From: Phycisphaerales bacterium PN19_bin_20
GTDB taxonomy: Bacteria; Planctomycetota; Phycisphaerae; Phycisphaerales; UBA1924
Assembly: GCA_021173225.1 (NCBI GenBank)
Contig: JAJOLK010000002.1
Coordinates: 1 to 64,000 of the forward strand
Reading direction: 5' to 3'
Length of the DNA: 64,000 bases
Positions 55,356 through 64,000 of this stretch are shown here, piece by piece; the stretch's first letter is position 1, and each line of letters begins with the position of its first letter. Under the pieces are notes generated by a model, which was not told the origin of the DNA, did no database searches, and worked only from the letters and a program-made list of their open reading frames with translations. A program made the position numbers and the translations under genes.

Positions 55356-57122
55356 TCACGAGCACCCGGTGGTAAAACGGTTGATGAACAAGACGATGTC
55401 GTCAGCGGTGAACTCGCGGTCAAAGACCGGCGCGCCACCGGGCCCGGCAATGTCAGCGCGGATGTTCGCGCTGCTGAACCAGTTGATAAACACGATCACG
55501 TCGTCCGCCGTCAGCTCACCATCGGGTTGCAGGGTCAGGCCCCGGCCCGCCACGTCGGCGGCGCACAGCGGGGTCATCAGCCTGTTCTGAAGGCCCACGT
55601 AGTCGGTCTCCATCTTGTCGACGCCGCGCGCGATGGACTGCAGAATCTGGTCGGGGCTGACGGCGGTGTACGTGCTCAGCCAGAGCCCGTTGGTGCGGAC
55701 GAAGTCGCCGTAGCTCGCGGTACCGCCGGACCACCAGCCGCCGATGTCAAGCCCGACGACGTTGAGCCCGCGCAGCTCGTTGAAGGCCGCGACGGTGGAC
55801 GGCTGCTCGCCCACGACGATCTTCGGCGGGACGTTCGTGAACGTCGCGTTGAACTCGGTGACCTGCGAGCGGTTGTAGGCCCACAGCCAAACGTCACGCA
55901 CGCTTAGGCCCGCCTCCGCCAGCGCCGCGGCGATGCCCGGGCCCATCCCCGGGCTCTTGACGTCAAGGTAAGGCGTCACGCCCGTGCCCTTGAACAGCTT
56001 CAGAGCATCGGCCAGCCGCGGCACGCGCTGGTTGCCGAACCTCACCGGGTCGAACCACGTCCCGTTGTCGCACGCACCAAGCTGGGCGGCGGTGAAGCTT
56101 GAAGTCGAGCCGGCGCACGCGGTCGTGCGGTCGAGCGATGAGTCGTGCATCAGCACTACCTGCCCGTCGCTCGACAGTCGCACGTCCATCTCCACGGCCT
56201 CGACGCCCTGGCGGATCGCCACCTCGACCGCGGCCAGCGAGTTCTCAGGCGCAATGCCCGAGTCGCCGCGGTGGGCGATGATACCGACGCGCCGGGCCGT
56301 CCCCGTCGGTACCACCGGCGCGGGCCCGGGGGTAGCGACGCCCGCCGCGCTGACTCCGCCAAGGGCCGCGATGTCGCTGGCGAGCAGTCGCCGATCGATG
56401 AACATCATACTGGCGACGTAGATCGGCCCGGTCTCTGAGTTGTTGTCACCAAAGAGCACGGCGTCGGGCTGCGCGTCGGGGTAGGCGTACATCGCGTAGC
56501 GCCCGGCGCTAATGACGTCCTGGCCCGTCCCGCCGTGCCCGCCGACAAACACGCCGTCGATGTACGTTTCGGCCTTACCCTCGCCGTCAGCTGCGCCGAT
56601 GGAGAAGGCCAGGCGGTGCCAGCGGTCTGGTTGAATCTGCCCGCGCGGCGAGGCGTCTGGCCCCGTTGCGCCGCTGGCGTAGATGAACAGATCCCCGTTA
56701 TTTTCGTTGCTCGTACTGGTGTTCAGCAGCGAGCGCGGGCGGGCGAAGGTTGCGCCGGGGACCAGCACGTCGATCACCAGCGTGTAGTTGCCGAGCCACC
56801 CGCTGGCCACGCTGGTCCCGTTGGGTGTGCCGCCGTGGTTAAGGTTCAGGCCCTGCGCGCTGGTCAGGGTCGGGATGAACACGACACCGGTGTTGCCGCC
56901 CGGGGGCAGCGGTAAGCCAAAGCTTGAAGCCGTCCCGGCCTGCATGAGCGTCCCAGTACTTCCGCGAAAGGTCAGCACACCGGGCCCGCTCGCGGAGGCC
57001 CTTGATGCGGCGGCGTTGTCAAAGTTCCAGACCGTCGGGCTGAACTGCGCGCAGGCGGAGCTGGCAAAAAGAGTGAGGGCCGCGGTCTTCGTGAGGGTCC
57101 GCATGCGGATGCTGATCTTCAT
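55356..57122 (-). CDS. Secreted glycerophosphodiester phosphodiesterase with LamG-like and dockerin-like domains
   Basis: 588 residues. AAGGA precedes ATG 57122; the signal peptide ends ASSACAQ. Residues about 30-260 form a concanavalin/LamG-like beta sandwich (RWHRLAFSIGAADGEGKAET; YIDGVFVGG). The GDPD TIM barrel follows with IIAHRGDSGIAPENSLAAVE (His284, Arg285, Glu293), EMDVRLSSDG (Glu311, Asp313) and LMHDSSLDRT (His326). These are the catalytic and metal-binding positions. GDPD cleaves glycerophosphodiesters to glycerol-3-phosphate. The dockerin-like module ends FTTGCS. It probably scavenges phosphorus or carbon from lipid headgroups outside the cell. Confidence 0.93.
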   Translation of the reverse strand: MKISIRMRTLTKTAALTLFASSACAQFSPTVWNFDNAAASRASASGPGVLTFRGSTGTLMQAGTASSFGLPLPPGGNTGVVFIPTLTSAQGLNLNHGGTPNGTSVASGWLGNYTLVIDVLVPGATFARPRSLLNTSTSNENNGDLFIYASGATGPDASPRGQIQPDRWHRLAFSIGAADGEGKAETYIDGVFVGGHGGTGQDVISAGRYAMYAYPDAQPDAVLFGDNNSETGPIYVASMMFIDRRLLASDIAALGGVSAAGVATPGPAPVVPTGTARRVGIIAHRGDSGIAPENSLAAVEVAIRQGVEAVEMDVRLSSDGQVVLMHDSSLDRTTACAGSTSSFTAAQLGACDNGTWFDPVRFGNQRVPRLADALKLFKGTGVTPYLDVKSPGMGPGIAAALAEAGLSVRDVWLWAYNRSQVTEFNATFTNVPPKIVVGEQPSTVAAFNELRGLNVVGLDIGGWWSGGTASYGDFVRTNGLWLSTYTAVSPDQILQSIARGVDKMETDYVGLQNRLMTPLCAADVAGRGLTLQPDGELTADDVIVFINWFSSANIRADIAGPGGAPVFDREFTADDIVLFINRFTTGCS

Positions 57123-57204
57123 GGGGTGTCCTTAAGCGCGCCCAGTGGCACGCGCTGCTGTGGGAGGGAAAGCGTAAGCCCTGCACGCGTGGACGAGCGA
57201 CGAA

Positions 57205-57944
57205 TCACTGAACGCGACGACGACGCGACATGGCCGCGAACGCCACCAGCCCGGCGGCAGCAAACCCAGGTGCAGGCACGATCTGATCAAAGTTGATGTT
57301 GTCGAAGGCCAGTCCGTTGCCCGCGCCCGCCATGTGCTCGATCCGCAGGAGCACCGGCCCAAAGTGGTTCGCACAACTCGGGACGTTGGTCGAGAGCGCG
57401 ACGTTGGCCGCCACGGCCACGTTCGCCGGTCCGCCCGCAAGGATCGTCCCTCTAACGCTCCCGGCATACAGCCACCAGCGGATCGCGTGACCGCTCTGAA
57501 ACCTGTTGTAGTCGTCGGCCAGGAAAGAGTTGAGCCGGACGGCGTAGCCGGCGTCGGGGCTAAAGGTCACGTCATAGAACGCCGTCAAGGTGCCGACCCC
57601 GCGCGTATACATAACGCCCTGCCATTCGCTGTCACGCCAGAGGCGCACGCCGTTCTGGGCCAAGTCGGTCGCGCCGGGCGTCCCGGTGAACGAGAATGCA
57701 TAGTCGACCAGCACGTTGGGCGTCCACCAATTGCCCTGGGCCTGACCGATCGTCAGCCCCTCGGACGTAACGCTGGTGGCCTGCGCGCGGTCGCCGTAGG
57801 CCTGAGGGATTGACTAGTTGGCCGATCCGGTGACGTCAAAGGTCAGGATCGTGGTCTGGGCGGTTCCGCTGGTGGCACAAAGCGTCAGCGCGGCCAAGCC
57901 CCCCAGATGAAAAGACGCGAATCTGTCGTGAAATTTGTCATGGC
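57205..57944 (-). pseudogene. PEP-CTERM-like secreted protein with frameshift and in-frame amber
   Basis: A strong GGAGGAG precedes ATG 57944 (MTNFTTDSRLF). A one-base shift about 30 bases on restores a signal-peptide frame, HLGGLAALTLCATSGTAQTT. In that frame TAG at 57814-57816 interrupts FDVTGSAN-stop-SIPQAYGDRAQA. The frame then runs to IVPAPGFAAAGLVAFAAMSR-RRRVQ, a PEP-CTERM-type end. The PQAYGDR...TPNVLVDY pattern is common in planctomycete PEP-CTERM proteins. With the two defects repaired it is a complete secreted protein of about 245 residues and unknown function. Confidence 0.75.
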
Positions 57945-58069
57945 TCTCCTCCTGTGGCTCGGGGTTCCGAGCGAGCAGAAGCAGTGTCGATAGCCGTCCC
58001 CGCTTCAAGGGCAATCACGCCAAGGTTTGTTGAGCTTTGCGCAAAGGACAGCGGACGCCACTGACCCGG

Positions 58070-58129
58070 GCGAAGACCGTCAAACCCGCGCGAAGACCGT
58101 CAGACCCGCGCGAAGACCGTCTGGGTCCG
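58070..58129. repeat. 20-bp tandem repeat at the 3' end of the next gene
   Basis: gcgaagaccgtcaaacccgc, gcgaagaccgtcagacccgc and a diverged third copy lie side by side. The stop codon of the 58100-58711 gene (minus) falls in the middle copy, so the duplication extends past the coding end. Confidence 0.85.
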
Positions 58130-58711
58130 CAAGACCAAGCCGCCCGCCGGGTGCATGTGCGTGCTGCTGGCGTGCAGCTCGTCCCCAAAGCGCTGGACCT
58201 CGAGCATCGAGAGGCAGGTGCCCAGGCTGTGGGCGGGCTCGAGGTTTGCACCAGCGGGCGCGTAGCTGCCGCGGCTGCCGGGGGTTGCCTCCAGAGGCCA
58301 CTCGGCAACGAGCGCGCCAGTGTCCTTGGCCAGGGCCCGCATGTCAGCCAGCGAAGCTTGGTAGAGCCTGGGCGTGAGGTTCTCTGTCTGCGCGCTGGTG
58401 GTGTAGAGCAGGGCCGCGTCCTCGAAGAGCTGCTCGAAGTCGCGTTCGCCGACGGCGGGGAACGTCGTGATGACGCCCTGGGTCGGCAGCCCGTTGTCGC
58501 GGTCGGTCACCAGCTCGCAGACGCAATGCCCCCCTTTGGTCAGGCGGAGCATGTGCCCCATCGGCAGCAGCCAGGTCTCAAGCTCGATCCCGCCCGGAGC
58601 CGTGATGGTCTTGCGGGCCTTGAGCACGAAGAGCTCGGGGTGCAAGGGTCGGCGGTAGAGGATCAAGTTGTGGGTCGGGGTGCTGACCGCCATCCGCATC
58701 GAGTTGCTCAT
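58100..58711 (-). CDS. Conserved hypothetical protein
   Basis: 203 residues from ATG 58711 (MSNSMRMAVSTPTHNLILYR). No signal peptide or membrane helix. Features include WLLPMGHMLRLTKGGHCVCE, PTQGVITTFPAVGERDFEQL and a His-rich end ASSTHMHPAGG. No family is recognised with confidence. AAGGA lies about ten bases before the start. The end overlaps a 20-bp tandem repeat. Confidence 0.65.
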   Translation of the reverse strand: MSNSMRMAVSTPTHNLILYRRPLHPELFVLKARKTITAPGGIELETWLLPMGHMLRLTKGGHCVCELVTDRDNGLPTQGVITTFPAVGERDFEQLFEDAALLYTTSAQTENLTPRLYQASLADMRALAKDTGALVAEWPLEATPGSRGSYAPAGANLEPAHSLGTCLSMLEVQRFGDELHASSTHMHPAGGLVLRTQTVFARV

Positions 58712-59077
58712 CCTGATCCGTCCTTTCATCACCGCCGGTCGCGGCCTTGCGCCGGGGAACCATCCGCGATTCTTGGTCAACTATCTGTAGCCGGTCATCT
58801 CAGGTGGACTTTCAGGTCTACCGTCGCCAGCATTCCCTAAAGCACAGCGAGAAAACTTGTGTTTGTCAATGGCTAAGCCACGACAAATGGTGGTTCTGTC
58901 GGTTTTGGTGGGAAACACTCATTCCACACCCAGAGTCTCCCAGCACGAATCGATCTGGGGCCGAGGCCATCTGTTTGGGGCTCTTTGTCCGGGTAGTCGA
59001 GGGGCGAAAGCCCGTGGATGACACCCCCAATCCGCAGGTTTGCAGTCGGAGCGCAGAACTGGCCGATCTGAGGGCCT
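58712..59077. other. 366-bp divergent gap
   Basis: This lies between two divergent genes. It is more AT-rich than the surroundings around 58800-58920, as expected for promoters. No gene was recognised. Confidence 0.5.
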
Positions 59078-61468
59078 ATGGCGAGGCTTTCCAAGCTTGG
59101 GGGCCACAAGGGCGCAACGGGCCCGGTGGCGTCGAACAGCGCTGGTGCTCCTGCTGCTGCTGGCGGAACTGCGCACGGTTGGCTGTGGGGCCTTGCGCTG
59201 GGTTCGCTGGCGCAACGCGCTGGCCCGCTGGTCTGGCTGGGGCGCTGGCGACAGAGCGCAGCGCTCGCGGCGGCGTTGCAGGCCGCGGGGCCCGAAGAGG
59301 TCGCGACCATCGCGGGCCTGATCCTTTCGGACATTGAACATCCGCGCGGCAGACCGGCGCTATTGGCAGTGCTGGCGCGCTGGAACGACCTGAGCGCGGA
59401 GCAGCAGGCGAGCGTCGCGCCGGCCCTTGAGCCGCGGTGGCCTGAGCTTGCCGCCGAACTGCGAACCTCAAAGCGAGCGAGCGATCGGCTCGGGCTGTCG
59501 AGCTTTCTGGCCGATCGCGGCATCGTGGGCGGCGCGAGTCTGTTGGTCGCGTCGCTGGGCGATGCGCACGCGCCGGTGGGCGATGCCGCGCAGCGCGGGC
59601 TTGAAGGGCTTGTTGCTCGCGCGCTGGCTGGCCAGCTTGGCGCTGGTGAGCAGTGGGGCGTGCTGGCGGCGGCGGACAGGACCATCGAATCCTTCGATAC
59701 GCACAGGCGGACCGGTGCGTTCCGCTCGGCGCTGAAACTCTGGCCATGGGGGCTGGGTTATGGCGCTTCGCGGTCCGCAGATGTCCTCGCCAGTTCCCCC
59801 AGCTTGACGCATGCGCTGGGGCAGTGGATGAGCGATGAGCAGCACCCGGCCCACATGGTGCTGCGCGGGATGATCCGCAAGGGCGATGATCCGCAGATGC
59901 GCACGACGGCGTGGCTTTGGCTCAAGCACCCCGCGCTGCGAGCAGCGTGCGTTGATCGACTGAGCCAACCGGCGAGCGCGGCTCAGCACGCGCCGGTGCT
60001 CTCGCGAGCGCACCTGCTGCTGAACCCCGCGCGGGCCGCGGGCCTGGCGAAGGCCAAGCTGACGCCCGGGCAGATCGCCGGGATGCTGCCGAAGATGGCG
60101 GAGACCGAGTCGCTCCCGACGGCGGGGCGGGCCGGGCTGGTCCGCCAGATTGAACATGCGCCCGTCGAGGCTCGGCTGAAGGACGCGGCGTGGGCGGCCC
60201 GGCTCTGCGACCAATCAACGCTGGTGCGGCTTGCGGTTGTTCGTGCGGCGGCGGCGGCGCGGCGCACGCCCGGGTGCCTGAGCGACCTGATCTTTGATCA
60301 CGACCCGCGCATCGCGCTGCACGCGGCAACTGCGCTGCTGGCCCGGGCACGTCGCGATGGCGTGCTGCCCGCTGAGCGTGAGCGGCTGCTGGGGGCCATC
60401 GCGCGCAGCCCGCACGAGCGTTTGCGGCACCTGGCCCGTCAGTGCCAGCAAGGCGCGACGCTGACTGCTGGTGCTGCACGCACGCGCGCCGCGAGCAGCG
60501 CCGACCCGGTGCAGCTTGCTCGCTCGGCCATCGCGCAGCTCGCGCTGGCGTCAACCCCCGCGCCCGAACTGCCGCCAGCGGCCGCTGCGACTGCGGCGGA
60601 AGCCAGCAGCGGGGGAGAGATTGATTCAAGGCCCAGGGCTGTGCTCGCCGTGCAGTTGCGGCGTGAGGCAGCGCTGGTCGCGACGCTCGTTCGCCAGCTC
60701 GCCGATGCGCCAGCGCCCAGCGCGCAGGGCGTGCTGATCTCGGCGCTTGGTGTGAGCGACGCGCGGGTGAGGGCCAACGCCATCGAGGCGCTGGTTGATC
60801 GGGCGCGGCATCGCCCCACGCTGGCGGGCGACGGCACGATCGTCGAGCTGTTGCTTGACCACGCGCTGGACCCGCATCACCGAGTTCGCGCCAACGCGGC
60901 CCGCGGCCTGTTGCTGCTGGGCCTTAGTGCAAGTGCAAACGGCAGCGCGAACAGTGGCGGCGGCGGCGGCGCTGAGGGCAGTACTTGGCGGCCAAGAAAT
61001 CCAGACGGCCAGACGGTTGACGGTTCGATGATGGAAGTGACGCGTGCCGCGCGGCGAACGCTGACGCAGATGCTCGCGGACCAGCGCCCGCTGCACCGCG
61101 TCGCGGGGCTGTGGCTGGCCGAGCGGGCGGCCTCGGCGCTCGCGGACGACGCGGACGTGATTCAGCGCGTCACGCTGATCGATCAAGACCCGGCCTCGCG
61201 GGCTGAGGGCTTGCGGGCCCGGCGCGTGCTTGAGCGGCTGACGGTCGAGACGCGGGGGCGCTGGCAACGCCGCGCATCATTGCTCGATGCGCCGGCGCAG
61301 GACCAGGCCCATGGCCAAGCGCAGGGCCAAGCCCAGAATCGAGCGCAAGGCGGCGCTGCAGATGCGAGCTCGCCCGAACCACATGCGTCGAGTGCTCCGG
61401 ATGCCCCGCCTGCGCTGCTGGTCGCATCAGGCACACACCCCGGGCCCTCGCAGGAGGTTGCGGCATGA
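59078..61468 (+). CDS. HEAT-repeat-like helical protein
   Basis: 796 residues without a clear signal peptide; a weak hydrophobic patch lies near residues 33-55. Most of the length is helical Ala/Leu-rich pairs that look like HEAT or Armadillo repeats, e.g. DQSTLVRLAVVRAAAAARRT, DHDPRIALHAATALLARARR and DARVRANAIEALVDRARHRP. The end is a low-complexity tail with QAxG units coded by a 12-bp repeat. Such proteins scaffold complexes; no partner is known. Its stop overlaps the next start (ATGA), so the two products are translationally coupled and may interact. Confidence 0.75.
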   Translation: MARLSKLGGHKGATGPVASNSAGAPAAAGGTAHGWLWGLALGSLAQRAGPLVWLGRWRQSAALAAALQAAGPEEVATIAGLILSDIEHPRGRPALLAVLARWNDLSAEQQASVAPALEPRWPELAAELRTSKRASDRLGLSSFLADRGIVGGASLLVASLGDAHAPVGDAAQRGLEGLVARALAGQLGAGEQWGVLAAADRTIESFDTHRRTGAFRSALKLWPWGLGYGASRSADVLASSPSLTHALGQWMSDEQHPAHMVLRGMIRKGDDPQMRTTAWLWLKHPALRAACVDRLSQPASAAQHAPVLSRAHLLLNPARAAGLAKAKLTPGQIAGMLPKMAETESLPTAGRAGLVRQIEHAPVEARLKDAAWAARLCDQSTLVRLAVVRAAAAARRTPGCLSDLIFDHDPRIALHAATALLARARRDGVLPAERERLLGAIARSPHERLRHLARQCQQGATLTAGAARTRAASSADPVQLARSAIAQLALASTPAPELPPAAAATAAEASSGGEIDSRPRAVLAVQLRREAALVATLVRQLADAPAPSAQGVLISALGVSDARVRANAIEALVDRARHRPTLAGDGTIVELLLDHALDPHHRVRANAARGLLLLGLSASANGSANSGGGGGAEGSTWRPRNPDGQTVDGSMMEVTRAARRTLTQMLADQRPLHRVAGLWLAERAASALADDADVIQRVTLIDQDPASRAEGLRARRVLERLTVETRGRWQRRASLLDAPAQDQAHGQAQGQAQNRAQGGAADASSPEPHASSAPDAPPALLVASGTHPGPSQEVAA
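61301..61348 (+). repeat. 12-bp tandem repeat in the HEAT-like gene tail
   Basis: Four units (gaccaggcccat, ggccaagcgcag, ggccaagcccag, aatcgagcgcaa) code for DQAH, GQAQ, GQAQ and NRAQ. Confidence 0.8.
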
Positions 61469-62085
61469 TGAACCTTCAGACTCCGCTGCCTGCCGAAGGC
61501 ACGTCGGCACCAAAAACTCCGACGGACTTCGTAGACCCCGCCACACTTGTGCCGCTGCCGCCCGCGCTGCCCTTTGACACTGTCATGCCCGGTCGATCAA
61601 GCAGCAGCACGGCGCTCGATGTCGTCCCGATGGCGGCAGACCCTGCGGCGATCATGCCGCGCGGCATTGAGCTGCTGGATGCGCCGCCGCCTGCGGTGAC
61701 CGGTGAGCAGACCGCCGGCGTGCACGCCGTGACGCTGCAGACCGCGCCGGTGGGCCCGCCAAAGTTGCCGGCGAGCTGGCCTTGGATGCTTGGGCTTGGG
61801 CTGATCATCATCGCGGGGCTGATGCTGGGCAGCGTGCTTGTGTGGTCGCGCGTGGGCGGGGCGTGGGCGGGCGGCGTGGTGCTGGGTGCGCGGCGGCTGC
61901 GGTCAATCTCTGAGCTTCGCGGCGTGCGTGCTGTGGCGCGGGCCGCGGGCGAGCCGGTGGTGGCGGTGCTGGTGAGTCAGCACACGTTCGAGCGCGGCGC
62001 GCGCGCGATCATTGAGGCCAAGGGCCCGGTGCCGGTGAAGGTGATCTCGGGTATCGAGTCGGCCCGGCGGCGCGTGTTTGCCTGA
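61465..62085 (+). CDS. Hypothetical single-pass membrane protein
   Basis: 206 residues. ATG 61465 overlaps the TGA of the HEAT-like gene; ATG 61468 is an equal candidate. About 105 polar residues precede one helix, WPWMLGLGLIIIAGLMLGSV, followed by a 75-residue basic domain (GARRLRSISELRGVRAVARA). With the N-terminus inside, the second domain would be periplasmic. No family recognised. Confidence 0.7.
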   Translation: MMNLQTPLPAEGTSAPKTPTDFVDPATLVPLPPALPFDTVMPGRSSSSTALDVVPMAADPAAIMPRGIELLDAPPPAVTGEQTAGVHAVTLQTAPVGPPKLPASWPWMLGLGLIIIAGLMLGSVLVWSRVGGAWAGGVVLGARRLRSISELRGVRAVARAAGEPVVAVLVSQHTFERGARAIIEAKGPVPVKVISGIESARRRVFA

Positions 62086-62134
62086 GCATGCAAGAAGTGA
62101 CGCAGCGAGACCGCCTAAGTGCCAAGCGGTCCGG

Positions 62135-63091
62135 CTAGTTGCGCGGTGGCGTGCTCGGCGCGCCCAGAGGTGCTTCGCCACGCACGCGGCGGCAGAGGTC
62201 GGCGATGATCCGCGGATCCCACGTGACGGTGAAGTGCGAGCCCCAGACGGCGCCGCTGGTCCAGACGACCCCGTGCCCTGGCGGTGCTGAGCGCTGCGCA
62301 CCGACCCAGCCGTCGCGCAGGCGTGAGTAGCAGACCAGCTCGTACTTGGCCGCGGGCTGCGCAAGATCGAGGGCGGTCAGGAACGTCGAAGCACGTTTCA
62401 TGTCACGCGCGGCGGCGTTGGGGGCGATCTTGTCAGCCAGCAGCGCGCCGGCGTGCGGGCTGGCGAGGGTGAAGACACGCTGGGCGTTGATCGGTGTGCG
62501 AGTGGGGATCTCACCGGCGGCGCTCGGCAATGCGCCCGGCGTGCAGATGGCCCGCGCTATCAGCCCGCCCATGCTGATGCATACAAGGTCAACTTCGGCC
62601 CCAGCCCCGAAGCGTTTGGTGATCGACGCGGCGGCGTCGGCGATGATCTGGGCCATCTTGGTGCGCGTGGTGTACGAGACGGCCACCAACGTCGCGTCAG
62701 CGTGCGTGTGGCGCTGGAGCACCCAACGCAGGTGCTCGGCCTGTGCGTGCGGGCTGTGGTAGCCCGACAGGACCACAACTGGCCGCACGGGCAGCGCGGG
62801 CTCGACCTTCATGCGACGCAGCTCTTTGCGGGCCTGCGCGATGCTGAGCGGGAACTGCGGGTTGAGTGGGCTGCGCGAGGCCTTGAGAGCGCGGGTGTTG
62901 CCCGGCGCCGCGGGTTGGTCCGCCGCAGACAGTCTGCGGCCCAGCGCCACCCCGAGCGCCATCCGCAGCTTGCCGGTGCCATGTGCGGCGGCCTGCGGCT
63001 GGCCGCTGAGTGTCGGCTTGACGTGCGGCCTCGTTGGTGATCCGGCGCCTGATGGGCGTGAAGCAGTGCTCGAAGTCGAGGTCTTGGTCAT
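62135..63091 (-). CDS. Alpha/beta-hydrolase (lipase-like)
   Basis: 318 residues. After about 100 basic, low-complexity residues the strand PVVVLSGYHSPHAQAEHLRW begins an alpha/beta-hydrolase core. The nucleophile elbow is VDLVCISMGGLIARA (x-S-M-G-G), followed by RVFTLASPHAGALLAD, as in lipase/PGAP1-type esterases. A GHGVVW...GSHFTVTWD His near the end is the likely third catalytic residue. No signal peptide is clear, so location is unknown. ATG 63091 was taken; a later start is possible because the first 60 residues look disordered. Confidence 0.75.
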   Translation of the reverse strand: MTKTSTSSTASRPSGAGSPTRPHVKPTLSGQPQAAAHGTGKLRMALGVALGRRLSAADQPAAPGNTRALKASRSPLNPQFPLSIAQARKELRRMKVEPALPVRPVVVLSGYHSPHAQAEHLRWVLQRHTHADATLVAVSYTTRTKMAQIIADAAASITKRFGAGAEVDLVCISMGGLIARAICTPGALPSAAGEIPTRTPINAQRVFTLASPHAGALLADKIAPNAAARDMKRASTFLTALDLAQPAAKYELVCYSRLRDGWVGAQRSAPPGHGVVWTSGAVWGSHFTVTWDPRIIADLCRRVRGEAPLGAPSTPPRN

Positions 63092-63167
63092 TGGCCCAGC
63101 GTATGCCCGGGCGCGTCGGCGTTGAGGCAGTGGTGCCGCGCGTGGGGCCGCGAAACGCGTTCGGGGC

Positions 63168-63455
63168 TTACTTCATCGCCTTGGCCTTGGCGACGATCAC
63201 GGCCTGCTCTGCGTCGCTGGACTTATTGAACTTGGCCTCGCACATCGGACAGCAGAAGCCCACGGCCTCGCCGTTGTACATCGCCATGTGCTCAACCTCG
63301 GCTTCTGTGCCGCTGTACGGGCACTTGGTGTTGACCATCTTGCTTGAGGCAGACATGCCGTCGTGCTGCTCGCTCTTGGACGACTGGCAGCCGGTGACGA
63401 CCGCCAGCGAGAGCGAGGCGGCGGCGGCGAGGAGTAGCAGGTTCTTGAGGTTCAT
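63168..63455 (-). CDS. Small Cys-rich lipoprotein, YHS/TRASH-like
   Basis: 95 residues. The signal ends in lipobox VVTGC (Cys23). The mature part has TKCPYSG and GFCCPMCEAKF, a four-cysteine pattern like the YHS/TRASH metal-binding domains, usually linked to copper or other heavy-metal handling. CAT at 63455 gives ATG with a GGAGACTG upstream. It is read as a metal-binding periplasmic lipoprotein. Confidence 0.8.
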   Translation of the reverse strand: MNLKNLLLLAAAASLSLAVVTGCQSSKSEQHDGMSASSKMVNTKCPYSGTEAEVEHMAMYNGEAVGFCCPMCEAKFNKSSDAEQAVIVAKAKAMK

Positions 63456-63629
63456 CGGCAGTCTCCGTGTTGGCGGTGCGTCGGCCCTACCAGCGCGGTG
63501 CGGGTGCGAAGGCCTTGGTCGGAGTTTAAACTCGACACGGGGCCTGCCAGCGCCCCGGTGGAATAAAGTTCTGTAAAGAGAAGCGCCGCGATGCCAACGA
63601 GCTTCGCGGCGCAGGTGATGTTCTCAGTG

Positions 63630-63883
63630 TTGACGCGCAGCCCCGCGCCGGGGGTTGGGACGGCGCTGAAGCGGACGCGATCAACAGCGAGCCCGTGGTC
63701 GTTGCCGGGGTTGTTGTCGTCTCACAGGCGGATGAGCATCAGGGTGCCGGGGGCCAGGGTCGGCGAGTCAAGCGTGTTGGTGAACGCCGCGCCGGTGGCG
63801 GGGTACGACAGGAACGACTGTGCCGAGGCGGTGATTGCGCAGCTAGCAACCGCAATAAAAAACAGCGCGGTGGTGATCTTCGT
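63630..63883 (-). pseudogene. Decayed PEP-CTERM-like gene with lost start codon
   Basis: After AAGGAG the expected ATG is ACG (63883-63881), then KITTALFFIAVASCAITASA, a signal peptide. The frame goes directly to FTNTLDSPTLAPGTLMLIRL, a TGA at 63722, then DDNNPGNDHGLAVDRVRFSA and VPTPGA. The block 'DDNxxGNDHGLAVDxVxFxAxPTPG' is the C-terminal end of many planctomycete PEP-CTERM proteins, so the middle of the gene is deleted and the hydrophobic tail is lost. The rest, up to 64000, shows no gene. Confidence 0.7.
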
Positions 63884-64000
63884 TCTCTCTCTCCTTCGGC
63901 GGCCTGTGCAAGCCACGCGTGCCTTTGACCGCGCCCACCTGAGGGCGGTCGTCGCTGGAGGTAGGTTGTCGCGCGGGAGAAGGATTGCCAGCGAAAGCGA

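Overview
The window is high-GC bacterial DNA, most likely from a planctomycete of the class Phycisphaerae. This rests on family knowledge combined with what is visible. Seven secreted proteins end in a two-repeat dockerin-like module (DVAGPG...DGEFTADDVILFIN), with several ending in Gly-Cys or a close variant. Other secreted-protein remnants end in PEP-CTERM-like Pro-Gly / hydrophobic / RRRR tails. A 2,007-residue protein carries a LEPR-XLL-type N-terminal motif (LFERLEERQLL). Housekeeping genes (obg, tsaD, rpsR, tig, ATP synthase) are scattered among exoproteome genes rather than grouped in the usual operons.

Layout. 0-6.7 kb: a giant GspK-like (type II secretion minor pseudopilin) protein, then tRNA-Pro(UGG). 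7-10.5 kb: an orphan OppC/DppC-type permease and a KefB-type antiporter. 10.5-18 kb: obg with an unusual insert and basic tail, a thioredoxin-fold protein, tsaD, a DUF1573 / rhodanese / MauE-DoxX redox set, rpsR, and a GAF protein resembling free methionine-R-sulfoxide reductase. 18-25.4 kb (minus strand): three tandem PQQ-type sugar dehydrogenases with C-terminal dockerin-like modules (the first frameshifted), then a polyferredoxin-TPR membrane protein. 25.4-26.8 kb: decayed DNA with a remnant of a formylglycine-generating-enzyme-like protein. 26.8-39.6 kb (minus): trigger factor, the CARDB/Calx-beta giant, a HAF-repeat dockerin protein and a lysyl-endopeptidase-like dockerin protease. 39.9-42.4 kb: tRNA-Leu(CAA) and a four-PDZ HtrA-like lipoprotein. 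42.4-49.7 kb: a split ATP synthase cluster (AtpZ-like, AtpI-like, B, E, F, H, then unrelated small genes and a pseudogene, then D). The alpha, gamma and epsilon genes are absent here. 49.8-58 kb: GNAT, a Tat-type amine oxidase, a di-heme peroxidase with dockerin, a membrane protein, a DUF2798 gene with an in-frame amber, and a GDPD with dockerin. 58-64 kb: a hypothetical, a HEAT-like protein with a translationally coupled membrane protein, an alpha/beta hydrolase, a small Cys-rich lipoprotein and a last pseudogene.

Themes. (1) A shared dockerin-like tag joins unrelated extracellular catalysts: sugar oxidation, proteolysis, peroxide reduction, phosphodiester cleavage. Two copies are almost identical at DNA level, which suggests recent module transfer or gene conversion. 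(2) Decay is frequent: three PEP-CTERM-like genes, one FGE-like gene, one DUF2798 gene and one PQQ dehydrogenase carry in-frame stops, frameshifts or a lost start. The interrupting stops are of all three kinds, so this is not a single-codon recoding. (3) Degenerate period-12 tandem repeats occur at five separate places, two intergenic and three coding. All functional assignments come from reading motifs by eye; no database search was run.
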